A stretch of 64,000 bases of DNA from Paralichthys olivaceus (taxonomy: Eukaryota; Chordata; Actinopteri; Pleuronectiformes; Paralichthyidae). Below, piece by piece: positions 48,820 through 62,900 of this stretch. The notes below the pieces were generated by a model. The model searched no databases. It was not told the origin of the DNA and saw nothing but the letters and a program-made list of their open reading frames with translations. Every line of letters starts with the position of its first letter. The stretch's first letter is position 1. The stretch lies in the NCBI RefSeq assembly GCF_024713975.1, contig NC_091100.1:14888001-14952000 (forward strand). The letters run 5' to 3'. A program made the translations under genes and the position numbers.

Positions 48820-51798
48820 TTAAAGAGAGAAGCCTCCGGTTTGTTGTTGGAACACATCAATCGTATCTTCATCCTCCATTTCTAGCTGTAAGAGATAGTC
48901 AGACCGAGTGTGCTTGTTAATAAAGTAAGACATAAGCATTACATTCCAGTGTGATGACATAACTTAATGTGGGTAGAAGTAGTTATATGAAAAAGCAGAA
49001 TTAGGCATTTTCACTTCAATTTAAGTAGATCTATGACAGGGCAAACTGAAAGTGACTTAGTGTTTCAAATATGATGTGAGCAAAAAGATGAAAAATTAAA
49101 TTAAATTAATCAAGACAAGAGGCAGCACAGCTGTCTCTTTGTACAGTATCAGTAACACATCAGTGAAAACACTGGAATGTGCACCTTGTCACTATTTAAA
49201 GTGAAAGATGAGCTTGAGAGTGGGTGTTTAAAGGCTTGTTCACATCCTGGAACTCTTTCTACACTTAGAATTGATTGTTAGTTTGACTGGTTTTTTAGTT
49301 CATTTAGTTTATTTGTCAGACAGATTATGCCAAAAACGTCTGAACCGTTTTCCACAAAACTTGTAAGGATGGAGCATGACCCTGGTAAGAACTCACAACA
49401 TTTAGTGGATGCAGATCAGGAGTTGTTCCATTAGTTGTTTCACATGTTCTTTAACTATATCTATGACGATTATTAATTTTGGCTTTTCTTGTAGTTGTTG
49501 TTTTATATTTCCACTACATTAATGTAAAGGATTATTTAGCCTTGGAGGCGATATGTGCTCCACTGACTGCCACTGTAGTTATAAAACTAAGTATGTTAAT
49601 GCTAATACTTACATTTTTGTACAGTTATTTTGTAAGTTAAGCTACATGCAGTTTGTTAAATGATTGAAAGTACATTTATTTAACCCGTCAACACTGTCAA
49701 CCACTGAATTGTGGTAACATTTTTAGTTTCAAATGTATTTTGCAAATAGAAGTAACACTGCTAAGGTTTTCACTTTTGGTAATCCAGCTCTCACCATGTT
49801 TTGTTTTTTTTTAAATAACACAATATATGTTCCACCCTTACAACTTACAAAGAATAAAATCTACATCATACACAGTGTCTAAAGTAGCAAAACTGTGAGG
49901 TGAATATATATCCTCTTATTCATCAAAAGCTCATGATAACAAAAATTGATTCGGGAGGTGATTGTTTGTAGGTTGAACAAGTGGGTGTATCTTACCTGTG
50001 AGGGCGTGTCTGTTTCATTGATAGGCTGACCATCAAATCGAAATCGTATTTGCCTCATTGCCAGCCCCTGTAGACAGAGAGACAAACCTTGTTTACTATA
50101 TTGAAAATTATCCATGTTACACCCAGAGGTTAAAAGTGCCCAAACATTTTCATCCCTGAATCCAGCATACATGTTTGTGTGATATAGTGAGCGATTCATA
50201 AAGGGATAGTTCACCAATTTTTTTAAAATTAACTCATTATCTACTCACCACTATGCCTATTGGAGGGGAGTGTGAAGTGTTTGAGTCCACAAAACACTTT
50301 TGGAGTTTTTGGAAGGTGACTGATTCTTCAGACATAAAATACGACAGAAAAATAAACAAACGTAAAATGCCTTCATACTGCTACTGTGGTGTCATTAAAG
50401 TGTCTCTAAACCCTGACATTCAGATTAAACATGTTTTATTTTCCCCTTTTCTTTAGCCTAAAAGACTGCTGTTATCCACGCACAATCAAATGCTCCAGAG
50501 GAGGATATTAGAGGACATTTAGGCTAAAAACATGGTGTAAATGACACAGTTTCACACTTGGAAGACACCACAGGAGCAGTATGGAGGTGTTTTCCTTTTG
50601 TGTTTTTCTGTTGTTTTTATACGTTTAAAGAAGCACTCACCAACATGTTTTGTGGACTTAAACACTTCACCAACTGTCCCTTTGAGGCTCACAAAGTTTT
50701 CCTCCACCCAATGACTTATCAGGAGTGGCATCACACTGGTGTAGTGGTCTCACCTGTCGTTCACAGTAAGCTTTCATCAGTTTGCTGAGAGGAGTGTGCC
50801 TTTTGATCTTGAACTGCACCACTGAGCCATCCTGGCCTGCCACCTTCAGATTGATGTGCTCATTGTTCTCCGTCTTCACTCCCTCCTGAAACACAGTGTG
50901 CAGAAAGTCAAGGAAATGCGATGCAGGGATGAACACGACGCCTTTTAAAATATGACCTCAAACATTTTTTAAAGTGCGTGCACCCCCCCCCAACCCAACC
51001 ACAAAACCCCATCAGCCTTTGCAGACCACTGAGGATTCATGCACAGTGTGTACCTCATTGATTTAAAACGTCAGTGTCAAAGAAGTCCAATACTAAAGTG
51101 AAGATATAAGTGAATCCAGTTCCTCTCTGTCTGACTGCACTAACCTCAGAATCTGCGTGATCGCTGGGCGCAGAGAGGACACATTACAACTTCAACATTA
51201 GCATTAGCATCTAGCGTTGAGCAATCGACAATGGCCTGCTAATTGTGCTCATTCCCCACGACCTCACCAAGGAGGAAAACGCATCCTGCACAGATCAACC
51301 CCTCCTTCTCCCGACACGGTTTAGGATTCACTTTGTGAACAGCGTAGTTTAACTATTTAATATTGAGTTAACTTGTTTTTTTATCAGATCATTCATTTGG
51401 TCCCATGGCGGTGTCGTTGTGCTACTCTCTCTTGTTGACGTTGTCTATGTAGAAAACAGTCGCATCGCTTCGTGCTAAATGACCATCACTCATACTGATA
51501 TCAGCTTTAGTGCAAGTGTGGAAACAGCGTATTCAAGATGACCACAAGTTGGTATTTATTTCTCAACGCCCGGGTCTCAAACACGCTAGCTTATTATGCT
51601 AACGTCGTTAGCTTGTTAGCTCGGCAGCGCTGTTGGGCGGTAAGCTCTATGTAACTCCGCGGTCGTTGACGCATCGGTGACACACGCCGGTCGTTCCGTG
51701 GTGTAAACCGAACAACGATGGCGCAGGGATGAGCTGCACACAGCCACCAAGCCCCCAGAACAAAAGCCACTGCTCACCTTGGGTTTCTCGTCTGCCAT
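48820..51798 (-). CDS. sumo2: SUMO2, small ubiquitin-related modifier
   Basis: Ubiquitin-like modifier conjugated to lysines of mainly nuclear proteins by the SAE1/UBA2 E1 and the UBC9 E2. Coding exons: 51778-51798, 50754-50885, 49996-50067, 48820-48885; 291 nt, 96 aa plus stop, no frame breaks. Exon 1 encodes only MADEKPK. Exon 2 supplies the chain-forming site VKTE with K11 and the start of the beta-grasp fold. Exon 3 reads [20 protein letters not shown]. Exon 4 ends QQQTGG followed by FSL, so SENP proteases would need to remove three residues to expose the Gly92-Gly93 pair; the human SUMO2 tail is two residues. SUMO2 and SUMO3 are hard to separate by sequence alone; position between jpt1 and gga3 decides for SUMO2. 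All junctions are GT-AG. Intron 2 contains a MITE-like repeat ending 70 nt from exon 2. A polyadenylation signal lies about 430 nt after the stop. Confidence 0.96.
50200..50683. mobile_element. MITE-like element in sumo2 intron 2
   Basis: Starts AAAGGGATAGTTCACCAA and ends CACTTCACCAACTGTCCCTT plus T; the outer 12 bases (AAAGGGAYAGTT) are inverted repeats. The internal order TCATTATCTACTCACCACTA, GAGTCCACAAAACACTTTTG and GCTACTGTGGTGTCATTAAA is a teleost element family I recognise. About 484 bp, non-coding. Confidence 0.7.
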
Positions 51799-52660
51799 GG
51801 CTGCCGCTATGTCTGCGCCTGTTCTGCTGCGACTGCGCTGTCCGGCGCGCCACTTTCCGTAAGGCTGCTGGGAGGCGCCCAGGAAATATACTGTGCCCAC
51901 ACAGTGTATATACCAGACCACGTCAGCCCAACCACATGGGTCTATATTATAATGCTAAATGCAAAACTAGGTTTTCAGCGAATATTTACTATTATTGTTG
52001 ACACCATATGTTCTGTATACGTTCTGGGGAGGTTATTTTAAAAGCAAAGCAAAATGATAGTCTACCTTCACAGGAGTGTATAGAATAAAAACAGCTCCAA
52101 TATTAATTCCATGCTTACATGCATACAACTATTTTACACTGTTACTTCTTATTTGAAATAATGATTATGATTGACAGCTGCATTAAAAATAGAAAACACT
52201 AATCAAAGTCATGTATCTTATATTTTAAAGTATGATTATGATATCATGATGTGTATTCATATTATTTCTTTTCATTTTCTTTCTGTTTTTAATGTGTAAA
52301 GTGTCTTTGAGCATTGTTAAAAGTACTATACAAACACAATGTATCATTATTATCATGGTTAGTAGTAAAAACACTTAGTAGATTTGCTACTACAGGATAC
52401 TGGACTTGAAGACACTGAAAAAGTAAGAACAAAGTTTGTGCAAATTGTAATACAAACAGACTCATCTCATTCTTTACTTTTTCCATGCACAGAAATAGAT
52501 TTTCAAAAAATATGTAATGACAAATTCATTTAACAATCTATGACAAATAAATACTTTTGTAAGAAATATGAAGAGAATCTCCTTTACAGCACTAACAGCT
52601 CCAGAAAGACAAAAAATCATTGATTTTTTTGGGATGAATACATGGAACCACCACCAAATT

Positions 52661-52662
<2 letters not shown>

Positions 52663-52722
<60 letters not shown>
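52663..52722. repeat. (TA)n microsatellite
   Basis: Pure TA run of about 60 bp between sumo2 and gga3. Confidence 0.95.
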
Positions 52723-52726
<4 letters not shown>

Positions 52727-53999
52727 TTTCTCAAGGCTTATTCTAATAAAAATCTTCCTAGTTTGATATCAGAAACTCCCACACAAACCAAACAATTTAC
52801 AAGTAATTCCTTCAGCTTTGTTTCCATAACAAGGTGTAAGAGCAGGAATATGGGCAAAGCTATAGCATTGGATTAAGTTCAAACAATAAATCCAGGGGTT
52901 AATTATCAGCTGGTCTGCACTTCCTTAAGCACATCCACACCATGTATACAGAGCATCAATCTCCCTGATGGCTCATGTTGAACCGGCCAAGGAAAAGGGC
53001 CAAATATCTCTGGCACAAGGCTGCAGTCTCTTTCTAGTAGTAATTATCTTGTCATAATAAAACACTATCCAAAGCTGTCCCTACTGCTGCTACATGATGC
53101 ATCATATTAGCAAATGTCTGTCTGAATATTTGGAAAAATAACCATCATTAATTTGTGCCTTTCGTCTGCAGAACAGAAAGCATCCAAGGAGATATTGGAA
53201 TAAAGTTGACAACTGCAGTATCAAACAGTCAGAACTCATAACATCCTCCACAGAAGAAAATAACAATACATTCATAACAATAAATACTGAGACAAAAAGG
53301 AAACCAAAGTCCGAGCTATGAGTTAGCATAAAAGTCAGAAGACAAGTTAGAGTATTCAGTAGTAACTGTGAGCCATACTGGGAGCAGTGAGTTGAGAGCA
53401 ACTGATTTCTAATGAGTCAATCTGTGCCTTTTATTTAGCAACAGAGGGGCTCTTGTCCGCTCGAGTCCAAGTTCTTCAGCGTAAAACACTGTTGTCCTAC
53501 ATTGTCAGCACACATACTGTACATGTGCACTCTCCTTCAACGTAAGTTTTCGCTCTATATTAAGACTGTCTGGCATCCAAAAGTGCAAGTGTTCTCCAAT
53601 CAGTTCTGATATGGCCGAGGGGCAGGAGCAAAAGGATATTACAACAGTAACAACTTAATACTCACTTAGCAATATTTTCCCATGCATCACCCATGTAATC
53701 AGCCAGTTCACTCTGTCATTGCACCATGTTGACTACCACTGGCACTAAAGCAAAGTTTACGTTGGATGTATTGCTACAGGACTTTGGCTACTTCAGTGAG
53801 AACATCCCAAGCAAACTCCTTCAAGTTCACTGAAAGTTTAGAATGTATTTTTTTTTTTTTAAAAAGAAAAATTAGAATTTTACCCAAAAACTTCCAATAC
53901 AACCCTTTCTTTTTACTTCTGAGCTGCACTAATAAAGTCATTTGTTAATTGAGTCTTGCAGTGTCCGCGTCTGGTCAGCCTACAGCAGAGGGCAGGGGG

Positions 54000-56900
54000 C
54001 TATAGAGCGCCCCATCTGTCAGCAGGAGGGAAATCATTAACCTCCCCCACCTCTGTGAGCAGTTGATCTCCCAATGTGACCGTCAGCTTATATCTCATCC
54101 GAACCTTCTCCTGCAAAACACAAACATGGAGTTAGGAATCTTGCTGGAATATACGAGATCTTGAGCACAGGCAGTCACTGACTACATTTACATAGATGTT
54201 AGACCTTATTCAGAATAAGACATTTCATTGTGTGCTAATAGAATATTTGATTCAAATCCCATGACTCACATGATTATGTCCAACACATCATGTTTAAATT
54301 TTTCTTACGATTTCAAATTCCCAACCTGAAATACTTTAATATGCCATGCAACCCTATAACATTTTGGGTGTTTTCTTTCTAATTTTGCAAAAGCTACAAC
54401 GATTTTTCCATCTCGTTTCCAAGCAGGGCACGTGTTGACAAGCAGTTGGTTACTTTCATACATGTCGATGTCAAAACGAAAACTCCAATAGGACGTTATA
54501 ATGCAATTAAGATGTAAATGTATTTATAGTGCAAAAGGTGTCGTATGCCACGTGTCTTAATTAGACTATTGCTTATTTTGAGTATGACCTTATTCAAGAT
54601 AGTTTATTCAGAAATACTGTTTACATAGCAGTGTCTTATTCAGAGTATTTTCTGCTTCGGGTTAATATTGGAATATTGGTGTCTGTGTAAATGTAGACAA
54701 CGATCAATACATGATCAAAACATGCTGCTTGTCATGTAAAACCAAAAAGTGGTAATACTGTGCTGAACTGTATGATCTCAACCACGGACATGGAGTACAT
54801 GAATGTTCTGTCAATTAATACATGACTTTTAATGCAGTAATAAATATTAAAAGCTCCTGAGCTTTACCTTGAGAGGATTGGCGAGCAACATGACCTGAGT
54901 AATGGCAGCAGGGGGAAAGATTGGATTAAAAGGAGCCAGCTCTGTCCCTGAAGGTGGCTGCAGTCTCACTTTCATCGTCTGGAAAAGTGGCAGAGCAGAC
55001 ATCCATGTGCATTAAACAGAAGCAGCAACCCACTGCAATTTCATGAGTCAAACATCTGCCTAAAAATAGCACACTGTGTGGCTCCCAATGCAGTCACAGA
55101 GCAGGTTTTACCTTGGGTACAGCCGCCTGCAGGGCAACATTCCTGATAGGTTGTGGTGCTGTGTTAAGCATGGACGCCACTATCACCAGTACGTCCGGCC
55201 TGCCTGGTGGACAATCACTAGCAAAGTGCAGCAGGACACGAACGCCGTTTTTGTCATACGCTGTCACAGGACACACTTTACCTAAGATTCAGGGCAAAAA
55301 GAGGAAGGTAAAGGTGATTATTAGATATTGATTAGGCACATGGGAACCTCACTGCGTTCAACTATATTAGTCAGCTAATGATGATTTTCAATAAAAACAT
55401 TCATCCTTATTGGTGTGATGGGGAAAACATCTCCTACTATTCATCAAGTTTGCCACACAGTGGCAGTAAGGGCTACAGTTCAGTATCACAACCACAACCT
55501 TTCTTAAATAGAAGGTCTTCTATCAAGGTCTGGAGATCAGGCAAAATACAGCACTTTAAGTTAAATAGTTTTGAACTACTGAGCAGTCAAGCTGCAAAGA
55601 TTTAGTCGATGAATCAAGCAAAAATAAAAAATAAAACATTAAGAAAATCTTAAAAACAGACACACTAGTTAAAAGCCCTTGTCCTGGAGCTCACTTGGTT
55701 TGATGGCATCCAAGGGGACAAAGACATTGGCCAGGGACACTTCCTCTCCCCTGCCGGGACTGGCCTGGCTCAGAGGGAGGATGGGGGACAGAGACCGTAA
55801 CAAGGGGCTGTCATCAGCCTGACTCTTAGCAGGTGGGGGAGCGGAGCCTCCATGCACCTCTTCTACGAGGAGTAAGGCTGATGTTGTGGGACACCAACAC
55901 TGTTGTGGGACACCAACACTGGAAGACAAAGGAGCAGGAGAGCACAGATCCTCACTCTTCACCAGCAAGCTGCTAAAGTCCATCACACCAGGTGTACTGT
56001 GTGGATAATTCAGAGAGAGAAAAACATTACAGTATATATTTGATTCAATGATGATAGAAATATATATCGATTACCTGTGTTGACAAAAAAATAACAGTAT
56101 ATAACAACAAATATTGTGGAGTCAGGTTAGATGTATCAAGGATATTTTGATATTTTTCATAATATGATTATATGTGAGTTACTCAAGAAATAATGCAGAG
56201 ATCTTGAGGGAAAATGTAGAGCAGCTGTCGTGCTGTCACTTAATGTTGCATCACATTTTGATAAAATGATGCGATGGAAAAGTAGGTTCTGGTTTAATGA
56301 AGAGACTTTTCTAAAAAAGAACATTCACCACAGCCTTTTACCATCTGCTCTGAGTGATGCTGCTTAGTTTAAAGGCCTGGGACATTGCTTAATAAAACAC
56401 TGAGGGGTCCCATATGGATCCCTTTGTATCAATGTGTAATGGAGTCCTGTGGATCGATCTGCATTTGCAAGATATTGGTTCAGTTGCACTTGAAGTTTCA
56501 TGGAGCAGAACAGAGAAATCGCTGATGAAGCATTTAAGTCACTTTTAGTTTTTAGACAACTGCTCTGGTCAGTCAATGCAAAATTTAAAACACTGAAAAA
56601 AGTGTTTTTTTAAATTAAGATCATCCAAGATAGTAAGAGTGACAGATGGACAGCTTGGTGTTTATCCATATTCGCTCCTCACTTTTACCTCATGGTTCAA
56701 ATACTACTTACTTTTTTGGACTTCCCAGATCCAACAAGGCCAGGTCTTGCAGGTTGTTATTGACAAAGGTTGAAGGAGAGTGGGAAGCACTGAGTGAAGT
56801 GGAGACCTGTGGAAAGACGTGGGGGGCTGAGGCCGAGGGCAAGGCCATGCTGAATGATTGAGTCTGAGCCGAGGAGGTCAATACTGAACTGAGGGACTGC

Positions 56901-59900
56901 GGGAATAAGACCGTTGTCGTTGAGAGAGATTCTGTAAAAACCGGAGGTGGTGGCAAGACAGGGCCAGGGAAGCTTAAGGTGGAGGCAGTTGGAGAAGGCT
57001 TTGCAGGGTTGAATGGGGCTGCAGCTGCAGAGAGGGTATTTGGAAAAAGTGAATATGTAGAAAATGTAGGACCCGAGGATGAAGTTGTGTCAAAGAGATG
57101 CACATCCTGCCTGGGATCCTGGAAACATGGCAATGCAAAACATTGCTGGTTAAAATATTAGATCATAAATAATTTATTGAAATAGAAAAAAAGATGACAA
57201 ATAATTGCTGTGGTTTGGATTGATTTACTTACAGGAGCAGGTTCATTGAGACCTGCAAATAAACAGAAATGTCTACATGAACATGTTGCATCTACGTTTT
57301 GAAAGATATGCCCAAAAATAATTAATGCTGTCATGAAAAACATCATAAAACTGCATCTTACCTAAGGATAGCAGCTCTTCATCCAGCAGAGAGAAAGCAG
57401 CAGAGGGTGAACTGGGGCTCGGGGACAGAGGCTCAGCAGCAGCAGACCCGCACAGCAGGTCAGCAGGAAAAGACAGAGAAGATGTCGGAGGTTGTTTCTC
57501 TGGCATAGAAGGGCTGTTGACATCCAGACCCACCAGGTCAATCAGAATCTCTGACTGGTTTGTGCTGCCTGACAGATTGAGGAAAACAATACAGCACAAT
57601 GAAGATGCATTCATTTTAAACTCAGATACTATATCCCTAAATCTGTCAAGTAAAATTAAAGGGTCAGTTCACCCAAATACTTGAGCAATGGCAAACTACC
57701 CACATGAATAGATCCAGTTTTAACACACTTAGAGATATCTAATGCTCAGGAGATACACACTGAGAGAAATGCTTACTTCCAGAATAATCAGAGACCCTGC
57801 AGGTGTTGACCATTATACCATTGGCACAATTTCTTGCAAGAGACAATCCTCTCTCATCCACTCAGAAAGTGGTTAATGCAATGTGTTAAGTCTTTCATCC
57901 AATGTAACTTTGACTGTAACAGAATAATTTGTAAAAACATAATGGAATATAAATGGGGTGTCCAATAACTGAGAATTGTGAGGGGAGAAAAAAATCTGGG
58001 AAAAGGTTATCTTGTTTGTTTAATTTTGCATCTTCACATATCTATGTTCCTTTTGAGATGTGACAACAGAAAGGAGATGTGATGACGTGTGATCTGTTAC
58101 TATGGTCCGTGTGATATATTCTTTCCACATTGCTACCTATGTCAAAACAGGATCTCTGTCTGTATATTCTTAATTTGGGACTGCACAAACTGGAACTTGT
58201 AAAAACAACACAATTACATTTAAGGGAATTGAAAATATGTCAGAACCTGTAATACCAAATGGCAAAATTATGACCATTTTCTACTGCGCTGTTCTATTAC
58301 TTAAAATGTACCTCGTCTGACTGATGTTCGTGGTTGTTGTGCTTCTTCACTCTCTCCGTTGATAGTCTGTCCTTTCATAATCGTCTTGTAGGAATTAATC
58401 ACATGGGACAGGTCATCACTGGCCTGCAGGATGTCTCCTGATAAATACAATTTTAATGGTTCAATCAAGATGAGGTTCATGACTTTCTGAAACAACAATA
58501 AACATGGTGACTAAATGTAAGAAGTCTTTGAGCAGAATATCTCTCAATCATGTGGGCACTCTGGTCTGACAGGCGGTCGGTCGTACATCAACACAAGGCC
58601 TGTGTGAATCATGACTCAACCTTTTTATTCTGTATAAAATGCAAGAGCTTTTTGAATTTCTCACCCAAGCTGCTGTCATTGTCCTCAGTCTCAGTAGCAA
58701 GTTGAGACACAGTTTGCCTGAGTTTGTCACAATCACCATACAACTCCTGAGAAGAAAGAAAAAAAAAAAGATCACTGAATTTCCACATCTTAAATATAAT
58801 TTAGACAGAGGATATAAAAAGAAAATTATGTCACTTAAGACTTATGTGAAATGTGTTCACTTATGTGAATGACGGTGATGACCTCAATCCCGCGGTAGGC
58901 ATCACATGACCGGGGTATTGCGGTAATGTGGTTACCGTCACAGCCCAACTGTTATCACTTGAGATCAGATCTCACTTCTCCACTGCAAATAAACACAGAC
59001 CTAATTTCTGTTTGCAGAGATTTTTCCCCATTTGAAAAGAAAACTTAATAGAAGTCATTATGTGGCGATCGATGTGGATATTGGGAGGGTGGCCACAAAG
59101 AAAATCAATGTATGGACACTGACAAGAGTAAAAATGCTTTTGATTCATTAAAATTGTAGGAGGTAAGAGGACGTCAGCTGGTTAGGCCCTTTATATGTGG
59201 TCCAGCAAAAAGAATGTGGCCGCATGTGTTCCAGACCACCTACGAATATCATTGTGCTTGGATCTCAGGCTTTATTGAGCATGGATTTGGATGAATCCGA
59301 CCTTATCTCAGAATAAATCTTAATAACAGGTGGGAATGGGTTCATGGGTCTGTTTCAATTGCTTCATACAAGGTTAAATTGAGCAGGAGCAAGTTACTGT
59401 TAACCCATCTGAAGCTGTATGAGCAAGATCAGGACTTTGTAAGTGTTTCCAGAAGGGTAAATAGATAACAAAGAAATGACTGAATGAATGAATTTGTTTC
59501 AAAAGGTCATTTAAGCCTCATCTGCTGAAGAACCAACCCTGATGAGCTCCTTGTCTTCATCCGTGGACTCTTCTGGGCTGAAGTGTGTGAGCATCTCATT
59601 AAGGAGTTTGACACTGTTGTTGACAGCGTCCAGTGTGCTTTTTTGTTTTGTCACTCTCTGTGTTCTCACATCGTCCTATGACAAGAAAAAAAAAAAGAAG
59701 GTTGAGTTGCATTTCTAAATGGACCTCATTAAACTGGAGTGTCAGTATAAACCTGTGTGGTGGGGTTTGTAGATAAAAGCTGAGAAATGCTTCCAATTGG
59801 CTTCCAATTTCTCGTGAACAGAAGCCATCCCAACTTTGGCCAAATTAAAATAACACAAACAGCAAAATCGGAACATTTAATTTTGACACTGACACACCTC

Positions 59901-62900
59901 CTTCACCATGTTCTTGATGAGCCGATTGGCCTCTTGCAGATCTTCAGGCTTCTTGCTCTTTAGCAGATCTGATAATCTCTGCAGGGATGAGAGAACCGTC
60001 AGTGAGTAAACAATCGAGCTCGTCTCCCACAGATCACCCAGGCACAAGCAGCAAAGTCACATCAGCTCCCGAATTCAGAAAAAACAAACTCCATCCATAT
60101 ATCAACTGCCGTCAACACAAAGTAAGCATGCAGCAGTGACCTGTTATGGCGAGGTGAAACCAGGGGGGCAGTGGGAACAAGAAAAAAGCAACAAGACCAG
60201 TTTCAGTGATGTCAATGCAAATTAAATATGACCCATTTTGCTGTGGGATAGCATCAAATGAATGACAAGCAACAGAGGGGAAGACAGAAAGGACAGAGAA
60301 TGATTTGATTTGAAACCCATGGAGGAATGAACACTTTGATTTATTTTGTTTTATTACTATTATTCAGTTTCTTCTAAGACTTTATTTCTAATAATAATGA
60401 GCTGCATTCATAAAAATGAATGCAGCAGTTAAATATGGAGACCATACACTCATTTTGACAAAAGAAACTTAGTTAAGTTTAGCATCAAACACTTTATAAC
60501 CTGAGTTTTGATCTGTATGAACTTTTTAAGTGTAAGCTGAATTTTTAAAAACAGTTATGTGATGGACTATTTCTTCACTGGGGGCAGTGACTTGTAGGAG
60601 CCAAGCTAACAATGCATATTACATCACATTTTATGGACATATATGACTAAAGAATCAATTTACTCATCTAACCATCGCCACAAAAGCAAATAAAGCAACT
60701 TAAAAAATGTCAAACTACTTCTTTAATAGTCATGAGCAGTGGATGATCTGGATATGATGGCTAAATAGGCAGGCACTCGAATACTTTGACCCCACAGATA
60801 CAAAACACTAAAAACTAGGGCTGAGTTTATCGATATCAGTACAGATATTTTTACAATTTGTGCGTGCAAGTGGCAGCGATTACAAGATCAGATCCCAAAA
60901 TGATTCTTCTTACCTTGCTCTTCTTCTCGTCATCAAACACAGGATTCTTGGGTCGCGGAGAGGGTGATGGTATTAAAGTGGCATCGAGAGGTATTTCTGG
61001 ATCAGCTAAAACAATACCTACAATAAAAATAACAACAGACAGCTAATGGAAACTGGAAATGACAATTTTTAGTAATTCATGCTAACAAATTATCTTACAA
61101 GGAACAAGACAGTCATAACAGACTGTTCATTAAGCATTCATATTGTTTTACCATGTTATTATATCTCATCTGCATTTTTCAACAGCTGTTTTAAGTGGCT
61201 GGTGTCTCACCCTGAGACTTGAGCATCTGATAAGCTTCACAGATCTTTGCTTCATCTGGCAGAGACACAGTCCAACTGTACAGCAGCTCGATCACTTTCG
61301 ACTTCACCTTTTCTGACACTTTGTCTCCCAGGTACTGAAAAACAATTAATGCAAAACTTATTTGACACCAAACGTCAATTCAAGAAAACACACTCCCATC
61401 AGAAGCTGTTTGAACATTTATATTACTTACTTTGGGTGAAACCACCTTAATTAATTCATTTAAAAACCTAAATTTCCCGACTTCATTGTGGAACCTTTGC
61501 CCACAGTTCTTCATACAAGCCTCGAGGACCTACACATGAAAACAAGTGTAAATAAAATAATAATATCTGCGGACTGTGCAACAAAAGGCAGAATGACAAT
61601 GGGGAAATGATTACGCTACAGACCGTTAACGCTTGTATCGCCTCCCACTCCTGAGGGGACTGAATCTTGTGAGCCAGCAGTCGAACGGATATTTGTGGGC
61701 TAGAAAAAAAAAAAACAGAGCGAAACATTTCCACGCAAACTCAATAACAAAAGGGAAAATTCAGAGCCTGGGTTATAAACAGCTTTACAATAAGCTCCAT
61801 GTGTTCACCACAGCGAGGACACAGACACAGTAATAATAGATGAGAGGGACACAACGTTATGGGACAGATTGACTTAATTGAATGAATGTGACCATACCCT
61901 TCCAGCTCCTTATTGATTTGGTCACAGAATCCCATTATGTACTCCCAGTCTTCCTGTCGGTTGGAGGGGTTGGTGGCTCTGTCTGAAAAGAAAAGGGGAG
62001 AGTGTCACCTGACCTTGCTGCTGACAGCACATTTATCACTCACTGTCACACACTCTCAACTACATATTCTGTATGCGGTAAATAACACTGAAATATCCAT
62101 TTCGCCAATAACTACTTATACTATTTCTTTGCACTACTTCTTTATTGCACTACTTGTACAGCTTAAACATACAGAGGATCTGATTTGATTTCCCATTCAT
62201 CATTCTATGTTTATTTTTTGCACCATTCTTAGCTTAATGTGCAGAATAGTAATGAACAGTAATGTATGTTAGTTTACGTAACGCTACGCTAAACAATACT
62301 CCTTTGCCAAAGATATACATACTTATGGTAAACTGTGCAAGGGAAAGGTAATAAATCATGACATTTGATATTATTGGTTTCTTTCATATCATATTATTTA
62401 AATACCATGTGCATGTATTACTTACTCCTTATTCATCTCTACTTACTGCTACTTGTACTAAGTATTAGTTTCACTGTATCATGCAACTTATAATACACTT
62501 TATTCACTGTATTCTATTATTGGTACATGACCTTCCTTCGAGGTGTGTCTAGTCTTATCTTATCTTCTATGATTTCAACCTCTGTCCCTCCGTAGACCAG
62601 CTTATAAAACAACCCAGACAGACATTAGCCACCATTTTAAACGTATTTTCTCTCAATCCTCCCTCTCGCTCCCTGCAGACACCCTGCTCCTGTTTGTTAT
62701 TGCTGCTTTACGTCCTGTTTATAATCTGGGTAAGTTAACGCTCCGGGCTGATAATGCAAATCCAGAGTGTGTTACCACGAGAACAGAGGAACGGAATCAC
62801 CCTCAACATTTATATATGTATGTTTTAGTTCGAGACACATGGAGACCAAGCGTCGAGGCTGATTAAGCTAGCGAACCGCCAGCAGCAGCCAGCAGCTGTC

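Noticed and set aside
62150-62570. Possible LINE tail in gga3 intron 1 (TCTTATCTTATCTT region)
   Set aside because: Too short and AT-rich to assign; no coding or terminal motif.
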